This document shows positions 1 to 11,577 of a stretch of DNA of 64,000 bases, piece after piece. The notes below the pieces were generated by a model. That model did not search any database. It was not told where the DNA came from and saw only the letters and a program-made list of their open reading frames with translations. Numbering within the stretch: position 1 is the first letter of the stretch; every line of letters starts with the position of its first letter. The position numbers and the translations under genes were made by a program. Source of the stretch: Orientallactaga sibirica (lineage: Eukaryota > Chordata > Mammalia > Rodentia > Dipodidae); NCBI GenBank assembly GCA_036365145.1, contig JAEOAD010000012.1:43841001-43905000 (forward strand). Direction: 5' to 3'.

Positions 1-420
1 TTCCTTGAGCTGTGTTGAGTGTGTTTTATCTCTACTTCAGTGAAGAGTTCTTAGGAGCCTCTGTGTCTCTGCTTTGGTAAGTGTTGTGTTCAGCATGGAA
101 GCACCACTCTTGCTCATCTCCCCAGTTGCTCTATAATTTCAGCTGAGGTTTGGCTAAAGTGCAAGAGGTACTTTATCTTCTTGGGTCTGCTATCTTTTGA
201 AAAAAGAAAAACAGATTCTCCAATGGAGAGTGAAGTCACCATAGGTTAAATGAGAAAAGCCTTATTAATTTAGGAAGAATTTGATGGATGTAGCCCACTT
301 GGTAGCCAAAGACGAGTGGGAGCCTGGCATTAGTGAGCATAATCTTGCTCTTGAAAGGATTCTGATCTGGTCACAAGTTCCACAAAGGGACTTCTAACAA
401 CCCTGCCTCACATTGCAAAT
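1..420 (-). mobile_element. L1 3' end fragment (3' UTR type)
   Basis: This stretch is homologous to the segments at 21262-22080, 34205-34954, 41262-41790 and 49370-49890. They share the order: text around 'tacttcagtgaagag', then 'tctccaatggagagt', then 'gattctgatctggt'. Elsewhere in the window the same family continues into an L1 ORF2 C-terminus on the minus strand (38133-38357), so I read it as a lineage-specific L1 3' UTR lying antisense. It runs off the left edge of the window. Only nucleotide similarity between copies supports it; it encodes nothing. The exact right end is uncertain. Confidence 0.6.
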
Positions 421-1026
421 CTAATGACCTTTTCTGCCCTGCATTTGTTACACTCCTTAGTACTGGGTGGACTACCAAATTTGTTAATCTATTGGGGAAT
501 AAAGCCAACTTTGAAGAGCAGGACACACCATCAACATTCATACCTCCTATCTTCAAAAGCTACCACATTCTTTCTGCTGTCCCAATGCAGACCAACTGGC
601 TCAGTCTTTAGAGCTGAAATCTCTCAAACAATTACAGTTGAATTGCCTGAAGTTTTAGACCAAAGGTTTGATTTCTTTCTGTGCCATATCCTTCTGCTCA
701 GAATTGTCCTTTTCTGCATATCGCAACTGTGCACAAGTGCTCATGACATGGGAAAATGGAGTAAATCATTCACACAAGCTGCTTCTAGCCCAGTCCAAGC
801 AAAGATCTTTTTTCCCCTCAGAAGTCAAACCTCACAGACCATGTTTTTTTTACTCCATTCAGGTCATTTAACTCTGACCAGAATGTTCTATCAATAGACT
901 AAAGTTTGAAATCCTTGCACATTGCTCATAAAAATTAATTCCAAAAGGGCAAAGCACACAGTCAAATTTCTAACAGCAGCACCCCCATTTCTCTTTTCCA
1001 GTTTCACTCTTCTAGTTACCTTCACT
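421..1026. other. AT-rich intergenic DNA, nothing recognised
   Basis: No repeat family, splice-flanked exon or conserved motif could be recognised here. Two open frames of 67 and 157 codons lie on the plus strand, but they have no domain-like composition, no partner exon and no ortholog that I recognise. Confidence 0.4.
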
Positions 1027-1360
1027 TTGGTGGCACAAAGCACCTGATGGAAAGCAGCTGATGGGAGGAAAGTTGTTTATTTTGGCTGACAGTCTCAAGG
1101 GGGAGCTCCATGATGGTAAGGGAAAGGATATCAAGAACAGAGGCTAAGCATCACTTCTGCCACAAAAGGTGGAACACCACAGCATGAGAGTGAGCTGACT
1201 AACACTAGCAAACTGATGGTTAATAAAACTCAAGGTTCAACCCCAGTGACACACCTCCTCCAACAAAGCTCCACCTCCCAAATTGCCATCAGCCTGGAGC
1301 TAAGCATTCAAAATACATAACGACATGAGTTTATGAGACACCTAATTTAAATAACCACAT
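1027..1360 (-). mobile_element. MaLR-like solo LTR, old
   Basis: Read on the minus strand, the segment resembles rodent MaLR LTRs. It has a block resembling 'ggagctccatgatgg' beside 'ttattttggct', the antisense of a polyadenylation-type AATAAA region, and a CCTCC-rich middle. The same layout is seen in the clearer copy at 54917-55260. It is diverged and its target duplications are not visible. It is probably a solo LTR with no coding content. Confidence 0.5.
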
Positions 1361-1784
1361 ATTACTTTTTTATTTGTTCTTATGAACATAAAAATCAAAG
1401 CAAGGGTTTCTAACTCTCTTTTACTGACTTAAAGATTTATTTCTAGTATATGGTTTTATCACTGAAACACTTTATAAAATGAAACTTATTTTCCTAGAAA
1501 ACTGCTCCTATCAGTGAGATCTCCAAAGCTACATTATGCATCCATGTTTAAGGATAATTAATGAAAATTGACAATTCCTCAATTGCTCTAGGCACATGTC
1601 CACATTTAACTCATGACTACCATACTTGGACTATGCAGAAAATTTTCTTTATTTGTATCCAAACAAAGATATATGTAATAAAAATATGAGATACATAATC
1701 TTTTTTGTCTTCTTTTAAGGGAACTAATATTTAGTGGGATCTCCAGGAATTTTTAGGAAGTAAGATCAAGAATGTGAATATCTA
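1361..1784. other. AT-rich intergenic DNA, nothing recognised
   Basis: No gene or repeat family was recognised between the old LTR and the next SINE. Confidence 0.4.
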
Positions 1785-1999
1785 GGGCTGGAGAGATGGC
1801 TTAGTGATTGAGGTGCTTATCTGCAAACCCAAAGGAACCAAATTTGATTCCTTAGGACCCATGTAAGCCAGATGCACAAGGTAGCACATATTTCTGGAGT
1901 TCATTTACAGTGGCTGAAGGCCAATCCCTGCCTCTTCCTCTCTCTCTGTCTCTCTGTCTCTCTTTTTCACTCAATAAATAAAAACACAATTAAAAAAGG
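1785..1999 (+). mobile_element. ID-like SINE with CT tail
   Basis: It begins 'gggctggagagatggctta', the tRNA-derived pol III box A region typical of this rodent ID-like family. It continues through the conserved 'gccagatgcacaagg' and 'ggagttcatttacagtgg' blocks into a TCTC-rich segment and ends in AATAAATAAAA. The same consensus is present about 20 times in the window, which supports the call. It is a non-autonomous retroposon mobilised by L1. Confidence 0.9.
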
Positions 2000-2956
2000 T
2001 ATTTTATAAAAATAATCTGATTGTCTAGAATTGGTGGAATCATCAGATTCAACCAAAGATTTTGGGAAAACACAGTCCATTAAATGATGGAGCAAGATGT
2101 TTCAGGTCTCTCTAAGGTAAATAAATTGGGATTTCTCAAAGGATTAGGATGGGTGAATGGAGACTTAGTCAATTTTTTTAAAATATTTTTTAATATTTAT
2201 AATGTTTGACAGTGTCTCTACTGATGCTACCTTCCCCCGCCCAAGGCGGGAGGACTCTCCCTTGCCACCTTACCCAAGAAATAAAGAAATCCTAGAGCTC
2301 AAGGACAAAAATCAGAGCATCAAATTTCAAATGGAGGGTAAAAAAGAATAACCTTTCCTCCATTTCCTATGATGAAAGTAAAACTAGACAGTTAATTTCT
2401 CAATAGGTTATTCAGCCCCATTAAATTCTTAATAAATCACCTTGTCACCAAGTATAATCGTTTTTGGTTAAACTCTACAGTGAATGTGCATAAGGTTTGT
2501 GCTTGGTAAAAGAAAGAGGAAAAAGAAGGCAAAATGTGTTTTGGTCACTAGGATGTATATTAATAGATGTCCCCATATTGGCCATAGTGAGGTGAGGTAC
2601 TCATGCCTATTATGACATTGTGCCAAGAATCAAACAAAGCCATTCAAAATGATTAAAATGTAGAAGTGAGAATGGAGGTTATTTTTTGTTTTGTTTTGTT
2701 TTTTTCTCAATAGTTATCTGAATTACTGGACATATTTTCAAATTTTCTTCTTAATTCTTATAGGGTAGCTGTAATTATGGCTATCTACATATAATTTTAT
2801 ATTCTGATAAATGTTTATATTTGATCTTTCTAAATATATAACATTTCTATAGTGTTATTCCTATAATGTTATTATTTGTTCATTTTTTCATTATAATTAA
2901 ACATAATATTTTACATTGTTAAGCTTATACTAAAATTTTGCATATTTAAAGTTTTA
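2000..2956. other. AT-rich intergenic DNA
   Basis: Mostly unique AT-rich sequence. A short GC-rich patch near 2235-2265 contains the inverted pair 'cccgcccaaggcggg'. It might be an LTR scrap, but I could not assign it. No gene was seen. Confidence 0.4.
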
Positions 2957-3235
2957 GGACTGGAGAGATGGCTTAGCAGTTAAGGCACCTGCCTCCAAAG
3001 CCTAAAGAAAGCCAGTTCTAATCTCCAGAGGTTCCAATCTCCAGGTCCCACATTTAGCTAGATGCAGTGACACAAGGGTGCAATGTAGCACTTGACCACA
3101 AGGGGGCGCACACATCTGGATTTCATTCACAACAGCTGAGATGCTGCTGGTGTGCCCATCTCTATCTTCTGTCTTCCTCTCCCTCTCTGTCTCTGTCTCT
3201 CTCCAAAAAATAAATAAATAAATAAATAAAAGAAA
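2957..3235 (+). mobile_element. ID-like SINE
   Basis: It starts 'ggactggagagatggctta' and ends in (AAATA)n. It is flanked by the near-identical direct repeat 'aaagttttag' on the left and 'aaagttttgg' on the right, which fits a target-site duplication. Its 3' part from about 3131 is also the left end of the tandem duplication, so the SINE was present before that duplication. An internal variant block around 3075-3100 differs from most other copies. Confidence 0.88.
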
Positions 3236-4489
3236 GAAAGTTTTGGAAATTGAAGTTTTATTTTTAAGTTCTTCAATATATACAAGTTCAGAGCCATGTT
3301 TTCAAATGAAATACAAAAACTAATCTACTTAAGCAAAGTATTCCGTAGTGATTTAAGTCTATTCCAAAAAAATAGCAATTCGTCCCATATAGGACGATGC
3401 TAACTATGGACCTATAGAATATTAATATATTAAAATAAAAATATTATGATGTGTTTCAGGTGTTTGCAGATTGCTAATGTCAATGGAGATTTGGACTGTA
3501 ACAATTTTGGCTATTTCCAGGTGAGTAGTCACACAGTGTGGCATGTTTCCTGGTGTAGCTTATAACACAATGGCTGGGGGAAGGATAAAACTTCTTGGGT
3601 TATTATTTAAAAGTGACTCAGTATACAAGTAAAATTACAGGGAATTTTATAGAGTGTACTGAGCTACACTATATTTGGACAAATTGTATGATATTTCCTA
3701 GCAGAAAATATTAAATTTAATGAAAATGATGAACAAGTTATTTAAATAAGTGATTATTCTTAAAAAGTATTCAGGCTAAAGAGTGAAAAATACTTTTCTA
3801 GCTTTGTTTTTTCACTATATAGAAAGCAAACATAAATATAAAAGATTAAACCTATAGATCTCAGGTGATGAAATCTCTTTCCTATCCATTGCATAAGAAT
3901 GTACTTGCTGGCAAAATTAAAGAAAGTAGACACATATGGAATTTTTATCAAAGTAACTTGAATATGTTACTTATTGATGTGACATCTGGGCAAGTTTAAG
4001 TTTATCAATTAATTTTGAGATATGGTTCTTATAATGTTCTCAATTAAAATAAAGTAGAACTTGAGTTTTATTGTTATTTGTTAAATCAAAACACATTTCA
4101 GATTTGTGCCTAAGCTTCTGCTCAATTCAATTTCCATGGCTTTAAAACACATTTATAAATTAAAGTTTATGTGTACTTGGCATATGTTGTCATATATATT
4201 ATTTCATAACTATCATTATCTGGGGTTGAATTAATTCTAGCACCTACTATAATCTTATTTTATTAAAACCATTAAAAACATACATTTTAGAAAAATGCAC
4301 TTTTAGGAGTATCTGATATTGTCTGAGGACACTGTTGAGCCAGAAAGGTAGAAGAGCATTATTCAGCATTTTCTTAATGAATAACTATGTATATATTATA
4401 TATAACAAGTGACAGTGTGCTCAGGAAGAACACTAGAACACTATAGTGAGCTTTTTTTTTTTTTTTGGGGGGTGGTTCTCAGTCTATCC
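3131..4489 (+). repeat. Tandem duplication of about 1.36 kb, copy A
   Basis: The sequence from 'acagctgagatgctgctgg' (in the 3' part of an ID-like SINE) to 'cagtctatccc' is repeated head to tail at 4490-5840 with only scattered differences. The unit is AT-rich and non-coding. The 63-codon minus-strand frame at 3760-3951 recurs at 5126-5317 only because of this duplication. Copy A has 'aatgaataactatgtatatattata' where copy B has a shorter version near 5750. Confidence 0.93.
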
Positions 4490-4562
4490 CACAGCTGAGA
4501 TGCTGCTGGTGCACCCATCTCTATCTTCTGTCTTCCTCTCCCTCTCTGTCTCTGTCTCTCTC

Positions 4563-4597
<35 letters not shown>

Positions 4598-5840
4598 GAA
4601 AGAAAGTTTTGGAAATTGAAGTTTTATTTTTAAGTTCTTCAATATATACATAGTTCAGAGCCATGTTTTGAAATGAAATACAAAAACTAATCTACTTAAG
4701 CAAAGTATTCAGTAGTGATTTAAGTCTATTCCAAAAAAATAGCAATTCATCCCATATAGGACAATGCTAACTATGGACCTATAGAATATTAATATATTAA
4801 AATAAAAATATTACGATGTGTTGCAGGTGTTTGCAGATTGCTAATGTCAATGGAGATTTGGACTGTTACAATTTTGGCTATTTCCAGGTGAGTAGTCACA
4901 CAGTGTGGCATGTTTCCTGGTGAAGCTTATAACACAATGGCTGGGGAAGGATAAAACTTCTTGGGTTATTATTTAAAAGTGACTCAGTATACAAATAAAA
5001 TTACAGGGAATTTTATAGAGTGTACTGAGCTACACTATATTTGGACAAATTGGATGATATTTCCTAGCAGAAAATATTAAATTTAATGAAAATGATGAAC
5101 AAGTTATTTAAATAAGTGATTATTCTTAAAAAGTATTCAGGCTAAAGAGTGAAAAATACTTTTCTAGCTGTGTTTTTTCACTATATAGAAAGCAAACATA
5201 AATATAAAAGATTAAACCTATAGATCTCAGGTGATGAAATCTCTTTCCTATCCATTGCATAAGAATGTACTTGCTGGCAAAATTAAAGAAAGTAGACACA
5301 TATGGAATTTTTATCAAAGTAACTTGAATATGTTACTTATTGATATGACATCTGGGCAAGTTTAAGTTTATCAATTAATTTTGAGATATGGTTCTTATAA
5401 TGTTCTCAATTAAAATAAAGTAGAACTTGAGTTTTATTGTTATTTGTTAAATCAAAACACATTTCAGATTTGTGCCTAAGCTTCTGCTCAATTCAATTTC
5501 CATGGCTTTAGAACACATTTATAAATTAAAGTTTATGTGTACTTGGCATATGTTGTCATATATATTATTCCATAACTATCATTATCTGGGGTTGAATTAA
5601 TTCTAGCAGCTACTATAATCTTCTTTTATTAAAATCATTAAAAACATTAAAAACATACATTTTAGAAAAATGCACTTTTAGGAGTATCTGATATTGTCTG
5701 AGGACACTGTTGAGCCAGAAAGGTAGAAGAGCATTATTCAGCATTTTCTTATAGCAAGAGACAGTGTGCTCAGGAAGAACACTAGAACACTATAGTGAGC
5801 TTTTTTTTTTTTTTGGGGGGGGTGGTTCTCAGTCTATCCC
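4490..5840 (+). repeat. Tandem duplication of about 1.36 kb, copy B
   Basis: Head-to-tail copy of 3131-4489. The junction at 4489/4490 joins the first bases of a minus-strand B1 directly to the interior of an ID-like SINE, and the two breakpoints show no long shared sequence. The SINE tail in this copy has changed to an A-rich (GAAAA)n form at 4563-4600. Past the unit, copy B runs into the complete B1 at 5803-5952, so copy B keeps the original right flank and copy A the original left flank. Confidence 0.93.
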
Positions 5841-5952
5841 AGGCTGACCTGAATTCATATGTAGTCTCAGGGTGACCTTGAACTGATGGTGATCCTCCTA
5901 CCTCTGCCTCATGAGTGCTGGGATTAAAGGCATGAGCCATCATGCCTGGCTC
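5803..5952 (-). mobile_element. B1 SINE
   Basis: Minus-strand B1 (7SL-derived). A poly-T stretch is followed by antisense blocks such as 'gtagtctcagggtgacctt', 'cctcctacctctgcctc' and 'gtgctgggattaaaggc'. The flanks 'tgagctttttt' and 'atgagcttttt' look like a target-site duplication. The first 20 or so bases of this B1 are also present at the end of duplication copy A, near 4453-4489. Confidence 0.92.
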
Positions 5953-5981
5953 TAATGAGCTTTTTAATAAAGTAGTAAATC

Positions 5982-6180
5982 GCGGCTGTAGAGATGGCTT
6001 AGCAGTTAACGTGCTTGCCTGCAAAGCCTAAGGATCCAGGTTCTATTCCCCAGAATCCACTTCAGCCAGATGTGCATGGTGATACATGCGACAGAATTTC
6101 ATTTGCACTGGCTAGAGGCCCCAGCATGCCCATTCTTTCCTCTCTCTTCTCGTTCTCTTTGAAATAAATAAATAAAATGG
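5982..6180 (+). mobile_element. ID-like SINE
   Basis: Begins 'ggctgtagagatggctta' and follows the family consensus through 'ccagatgtgcatgg' and 'gcactggctagaggcccc', ending in AAATAAATAAA. It sits between the B1 and the solo MaLR LTR. Non-coding. Confidence 0.88.
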
Positions 6181-6212
6181 AAAAAAGGAGTATTGGATAT
6201 GGTCTAAGTAGA

Positions 6213-6600
6213 TGTAGCTGACAGCTTCAGGTTCACTGAGATGAACTTCCAGACCAGGCACAATTATGGAGGAAGGGATATTATTTATTGAAGCTTACAG
6301 GTCCAGGGGAAGTTCCTTCCATAATGGCAGGAGAAGCGGCCTGCCTTCACAGGGCCAAGCAGAGAGAGAAAAATCAACCAGCCACAGCACACAGAGCAAA
6401 AACTACAGCCCAAAAGCCACAGCACATTTCAGGAACTCCTATCAGGCACACTTTGCATATCTTTACAATGGAATCTCAAGCCATCACCACACCTTAAGAC
6501 CGGCCCCCAGTGACATTGCCTCTAGCAAGGTGATTGCAGATGCAAACTATAACTAATAAAACACTGAATATATTGGGGGCCATATATTGAAACTACCACA
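6213..6600 (-). mobile_element. Solo MaLR-type LTR
   Basis: This 388-bp LTR lies antisense. It begins with the complement of the LTR 3' end (TGTAGCTGACAGC) and ends CTACCACA, the complement of the TGTGGTAG 5' end seen in the complete elements at 16090 and 34955. It is flanked by the 5-bp direct repeat GTAGA (6208-6212 and 6601-6605). No internal region or second LTR is present, as expected after LTR-LTR recombination. The 96-codon frame inside it is chance translation of the LTR and recurs in every copy. Confidence 0.92.
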
Positions 6601-6605
6601 GTAGA

Positions 6606-7480
6606 CAAGAGGGCTTAAACTGTAGGAATAATCAAAGCATATTAAATTTTGTTATTATATTTATGTTCATTTTTAAAAATTCTACACCAATAAATATGCA
6701 GACTTCCATTTATTTTTAACATAGCACAACATTATGCCAAGCTTTCAGTTTATAGATTTTTTTAATTCTCAAATAATTAAATATAATAAAGGAATATGAT
6801 CATGTGTTTTTAGAAGTAACATTGATCAATAATTTAAGTGTTTCTTTTATGTTTCTATTAACACAATCAATGTTGCATAGATTTCAGGTTGAGACAAATC
6901 AAAGCATCATAGTGTAAGGTGTGTAACAGAATGAATATGCTACCGCATGTTAGAAAAAGAAGCAGATGCTGTGAACAAGTATACCTTTTCACAACATGTC
7001 TCCAATGACCTACTCTATCCATCAAGGCCCTATCACCTCTCACTAATTTAATCCAATTATGAAATAATCACCTTATTATTCCATCAAAGTCCACATGATT
7101 CAATCACATCCCCAAAACTCATCACAGAGCAACCAAGCTTTAACACCTCAACCTTATGGAGTTCATGTCACACCCAAACCATAATATACTAGATGTAGTT
7201 ATGGAACCCGTCTGCCTAAGGTTACATAAGAAGTCAGTATACACATGAACACTGAGACTCACCATATTTGTAAGGGTTGGGACACTAGGAAGGACCAATG
7301 AGCAGAGCTATAATAGCCATCTGAGACTGAAGAGGAACAAATATTTGGGCTTAAGAATGGTTATGTGAACATTACAGTGAAATACAAGGCAAGAGAGTGA
7401 TTATGTCAAACAGAGCTATAATGTACTGAGAACGGAGAAATAATGTTAGAGTTAAGAGCTTGGTATTCATTTGCAGCTTT
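6606..7480 (-). other. Unique DNA with a probable old LTR
   Basis: The part at about 6940-7190 has the look of an antisense MaLR/MLT-like LTR: a CT-rich run of 'tccatcaaggccctatcacc' type, then 'gttcatgtcacacccaaac'. It is too diverged to bound. The rest is AT-rich and unrecognised. Confidence 0.35.
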
Positions 7481-7494
7481 GCCAAAGAGAATTT

Positions 7495-8095
7495 TAGTGC
7501 TTTTGAGGGAGAAATCCCCCACTTCTCAGAATTATATAGTTACCAAACTTAAAAGCTGTAAAACTGGCTTTAAGACTGAGAAATACATGGTTGGCTGGGC
7601 ATATGCTGGAGCTCTAGGGTCCACCAAGTCTCTGGGAGTTCATCCAGAAATATTGTTACCTTGGAGGCTCAGTCGTGGCTGGCTGCTTCTAATACTTCTC
7701 TGTGGTCAGCTTGCCAATTCACGTTGTTCTTCTCTAATTCAGCATCTAAACTCAAACGATCTCCAGGTTTCTACTAAATTTTGAACAGACAATCATCCTG
7801 GTACATTCAATTATATATGGAGACAGATAGTGCAGACATACTTAAATCCCCTGAATACAGCCCTTATTTCAGTTTCCCATTTTCCATGGCTCCCATCCGT
7901 GTTCGTGGATGCTTCTGTGTTTGCCTGATGTTTCTCTCTGTTCTGTATCTCTGAACTCTGTTTAGTACAGCCTGCTAAGCAACTCCTCAGCATCCTTGTG
8001 GATGTCTCTGCCCAGACTGGTAATGTGTTATCACCTCTGAGCAAGGACTTGCTCTGACAAAGCTTACCTAGAGCAGAGCTAAGCTTCTGCTCCCA
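7495..8095 (+). repeat. LTR-like repeat, left copy
   Basis: About 600 bp that aligns, with many mismatches and gaps, to 9700-10295. Shared blocks include 'gagggagaaa', 'tctgggagttcatccagaaa', 'tggctggctgcttctaat', 'gcctgatgtttct' and 'gcaaggacttgctctg'. In the right copy an AATAAA-type signal precedes the end. Two direct copies at this spacing suggest the LTRs of one heavily decayed element, with 8096-9699 as the interior, but dispersed copies of another repeat are also possible. Confidence 0.5.
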
Positions 8096-9699
8096 TTTCA
8101 GTTATAAGCCCATAGAAGGAGGGCTGAAGACATCAAAAGTCCTTAAATCTGGCTTAAATCATGAGGCAGAGACCAAGAGTAACTGGCACCCTGACCTCTC
8201 TGGCTGAATTAGGGGAACCACCAATCACAGTTTTGCTATGCTTGAATCCCCATAGCCAGTCCCTGCACCACTGTGCTCTTAGGGAGGGAATTCAACTTCC
8301 CTGTCTCCCCTTATGCATCCTCCCTCTCTCTTGCTTCTACTCACCTAAAGAAACCTCTGCAAGATAGGATTCTTGCTAAGTAGAAGGATGGAATCTAGCG
8401 GTATTGGTCAGGTTACAAATCCTTAAAATGCATAAGACAATCATCAGGCTTGCCTAGGGCTAGTAGCAGACTGATAACGAGTAAGATCACAGAGCCATTC
8501 TTAAAAGAAATCAAGTGGCTAACTACTTATAAAGAGTAGAAATCTCAGCACTTGGGGTTCAACCTGGGGTTCAAACATGACCCCACAGGAGGCCTAGAAA
8601 CCCATCCCCCAGAGGGGAATCATAATCAGTGATAGATTTCCCATCTCAAGAAGTTAGCGTCAGAGGTATCTGTGTCACTTCAGGTTATAGGCGGTAAGAA
8701 AAAGCCCAGATACCCTGGAGGAAGTTGGATTAGGAGCTGCCTAGGCCATGGGTAGTCCCACTACCTGGTGCTACTCATTCCTCAGCCCTAACACACCATG
8801 CTGTGTGTTATCTGCCTAACCAAAGTAAGTCCTCCTCTGGTCCCCAGATTGGGGGGATGCTCACCCCCACTGGAGCATGTAGGACAGAATCAGATACATC
8901 CTAATCCTAGACTCTTCTATTTTCTGTCTCATTCCAGAGATGATCCTACAACAGTCTGACTAAACATACCTGAGACCCCAGGATCACCACCTAAGTCCTG
9001 AAAGTGTATTTTAATGGGAACATTAAAGAAGCTGATCACTTGTCACTTTATTATATGGCTACAGACAATCCTTGCTGCACAGTGTTAAATTTTCCATACT
9101 TCGATATGAACTTTGATCTGATACTAAGATCTTACTAATATTTCTTATATGAGTTTCAAGTATAGCTCCCAATGCCAAAAATTCAAGGAGACACTCCAAT
9201 ACCCAGAAACTGTCCAGCATGCTAGAGTGTTCTACCATGGGCTCTTAGTTGGCCCTCCCTCCAGAGAAATCTTGACTGTTATTGCCTAACATTTCCCCTT
9301 TCAGCATGAAAAAGTTAAAGAGTGATCATTGTCCCATTTCCCAGGATGGCCTCTGGGGGACGGGTGGATTTACACACTACAGAAGCACAGGAGCTGGTCA
9401 GTTTCCTTGGCTAGGCAAACAGGTCTGGGAAATGGGCTTCGGTAGATGACCATTTTATAACCCAAGACAAAAAAAAAAAAAAAAAAAAAAAAGTTGTTCC
9501 ACTTCCTTCCAAACTAGAGCAGGTGTCTCTAACCATGAAGCAATCCATTCAGCCCCTAGATAACTGGTTTTAACATCTAGAGAATGAGCCCCTTTGCCCA
9601 GAAGGTTGCCACCATATGGTCCCAGCCTGAGTGATCTGGCTATTGTGTCTCACCACACCCATCCCCAACAGAAATTGGTACAGTTTATGAGAGGGGGGA
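8096..9699 (+). other. Possible interior of a decayed LTR element
   Basis: Moderately GC-richer than its surroundings. I see no retroviral protein motif in any frame (no aspartic protease DTG, no YxDD box). A pure A run lies at about 9470-9492, probably the tail of a degraded retroposon. The interpretation depends entirely on the two flanking direct repeats. Confidence 0.3.
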
Positions 9700-10295
9700 A
9701 ATGAGGGAGAAAATCCCTGCTTCAGGCAATTTATATAGTTAAGAAAATTAGAAGCTATATAGTTAGCTTGGAAAGACTGGGTCCTACATGGTCGGCTGGG
9801 GATGGGCTGGGGCTCTTTGAGTCCAGCAAGGCTCTGGGAGTTCATCCAGAAACATTGTTGACAGATAGGTTTAGCCATGGCTGGCTGCTTCTAATGCTTC
9901 GCTGTGGTCAGCTTGCCAGATCATCTTGTTCTTCTCCAAGTCAAAAGATCACCAAGTTAACATTAAACATTCAATCGACAGTTAATCAGCTTGGGACACT
10001 CTCAATTATGGATAGAGACAATTGCAACACACTTAAATACCCCAAATCCAACCCTCATTTGAGTTTCACATTTTGGGGGCCTGCATCCATGTTAATGGAA
10101 GCTTTCTTGCTTGCCTGATGTTTCTTTCTGTACTGAATCTCTGAATCCTCTTTAATAAAGCTTGTTACCTAATTCTTCTAACAGCCTCGTGGATGTCTTA
10201 CAGCCCAGAATAGTAATTTTTAACCACACTCTTGGCAAGGACTTGCTCTGGCAAAGCTCACTGAGAGCAGAGCCAGTTCCCCTCCTGTTTCTCTT
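9700..10295 (+). repeat. LTR-like repeat, right copy
   Basis: Partner of 7495-8095. It carries 'ctttaataaagcttgttacc' near 10150, a plausible LTR polyadenylation region, followed by a short R/U5-like tract that ends near 'ctgagagcagagcc'. Divergence between the two copies is high, so any insertion is old. Confidence 0.5.
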
Positions 10296-11119
10296 TGAAT
10301 GAGAAAAACTTAATTGTTGGATTCTTGTGTTTAAGGGAAAAGATGCATGTAAATCTTGGAGAGCAGAAAGATTTATACAGAGCAGGAGGCATTATAGTAG
10401 AATAGTCAATGTTTTCCAGGTGTTCACATGTTTTGGCTCTTTAAATTCACACAGAAATGTCTGAGGCAGGGATCTTCCTCCTTTCCCTCTCCTTTAGAGT
10501 AATAACATATAGATGAAAGTTTGCAAAACAAGGGGTGAGGGCACCAGACACAAACAATTTCAGGTTTCACATCATGTGTATAACCAGACTATCTCATCTC
10601 TTAGGCCAACAAAAAGACAAAAGTTATTCTAAAATATTATTGTGTTTTAAATAATAAGAATGGATATGCTTTTGCATGTTACAATTTTCATAATCTCCTA
10701 GTAATTTCCCTCCCACACCTCTGCTTTACTCCTCCAAATCCAGCTCTGTTGTCCTTTCCTTCATCACACATTCCTAATATTTTGATGGAAAAAAATTACA
10801 TTTCCCAGAATAAAATTTAATTTTATTTTTGCATGTCATCTTTTAGGGAACACTTATCATAGGCTACATTTTATTTTATGATTTATGTTCATGCAACTTT
10901 TCTGTCAAGTTCATGTTTTATTGATTTCATTTGTCATTATTAATTTCATTAGGCCAGAGCTTCAAAATCTTTATTGGTTTTGACCCATGTCACCTCAAGC
11001 ACTTGGTGATTACATTTTAACTGATATTTTGTGAATGATATTTTTTTCAAATTGCTTAAATAATTGGAAACATCTTTTGTGCTAAGATGATACAAGGGAA
11101 TAATCAAAAATTGATGTTT
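10296..11119. other. AT-rich intergenic DNA, nothing recognised
   Basis: No repeat or coding feature could be recognised. Confidence 0.4.
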
Positions 11120-11446
11120 GCTGGAGAGATTGCTCAGTGGTTAAGGCATTTGCCCATAAAATTTAACAACCCAAGTTTGATTCCCTAGTACCCACCTAAA
11201 GCCAAATGCATATAAAGTGGTGCATGTGTCTGGAGTTCATTTGTAGAGGTCAGAGGCCCTGGTGCTCCCATTCTTTATCTCTTTGCTGGGGGTGGTGGCA
11301 CATGCCTTTAACCCAGCTCTTAGGGTCACTGTGAGCTTGAGGCCAGCCTGAGACTACATAGTGAATTCTAGGTCAGATCAATCTGGGCTAGAGCAAGACC
11401 TTACCTCAAAAAACAGAAAAACAAACAAACAAACAAACAAACAAGT
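11120..11446 (+). mobile_element. ID-B1 composite SINE
   Basis: An ID-like part (11120-11282, 'gctggagagattgctcagtgg' onward) runs straight into a B1 part (11283-11446, 'gctgggggtggtggcaca' to 'gaccttacctcaaaaaac'), followed by (ACAA)n. No A-rich tail separates the two, so they probably moved as one unit, like the B4 class of rodent SINEs. A second composite with the same order lies at 18650-18975 on the minus strand. Confidence 0.8.
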
Positions 11447-11577
11447 AAAAGTTAAAGTTATCCTTGTGCTAACATATTTTATTTAGCCAAAAACTTCCCT
11501 TCAATTCACTACAATATCCTAATGAGCATGTCTTATTTTATTTATACAATGTCACCTTTTAAAAAATGATCATTTTG

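Noticed and set aside
3760..3951. Identical 63-codon frames at 3760-3951 and 5126-5317
   Set aside because: Their identity is due to the 1.36-kb tandem duplication. Composition is that of AT-rich non-coding DNA.
6266..6556. Recurrent protein-like frames starting M-E-E-G-I-L-F-I-E (also at 16248, 17807, 35022, 36895)
   Set aside because: They look like a small conserved family, but each is the antisense translation of the same MaLR LTR. Their similarity comes from the repeat, not from protein selection.
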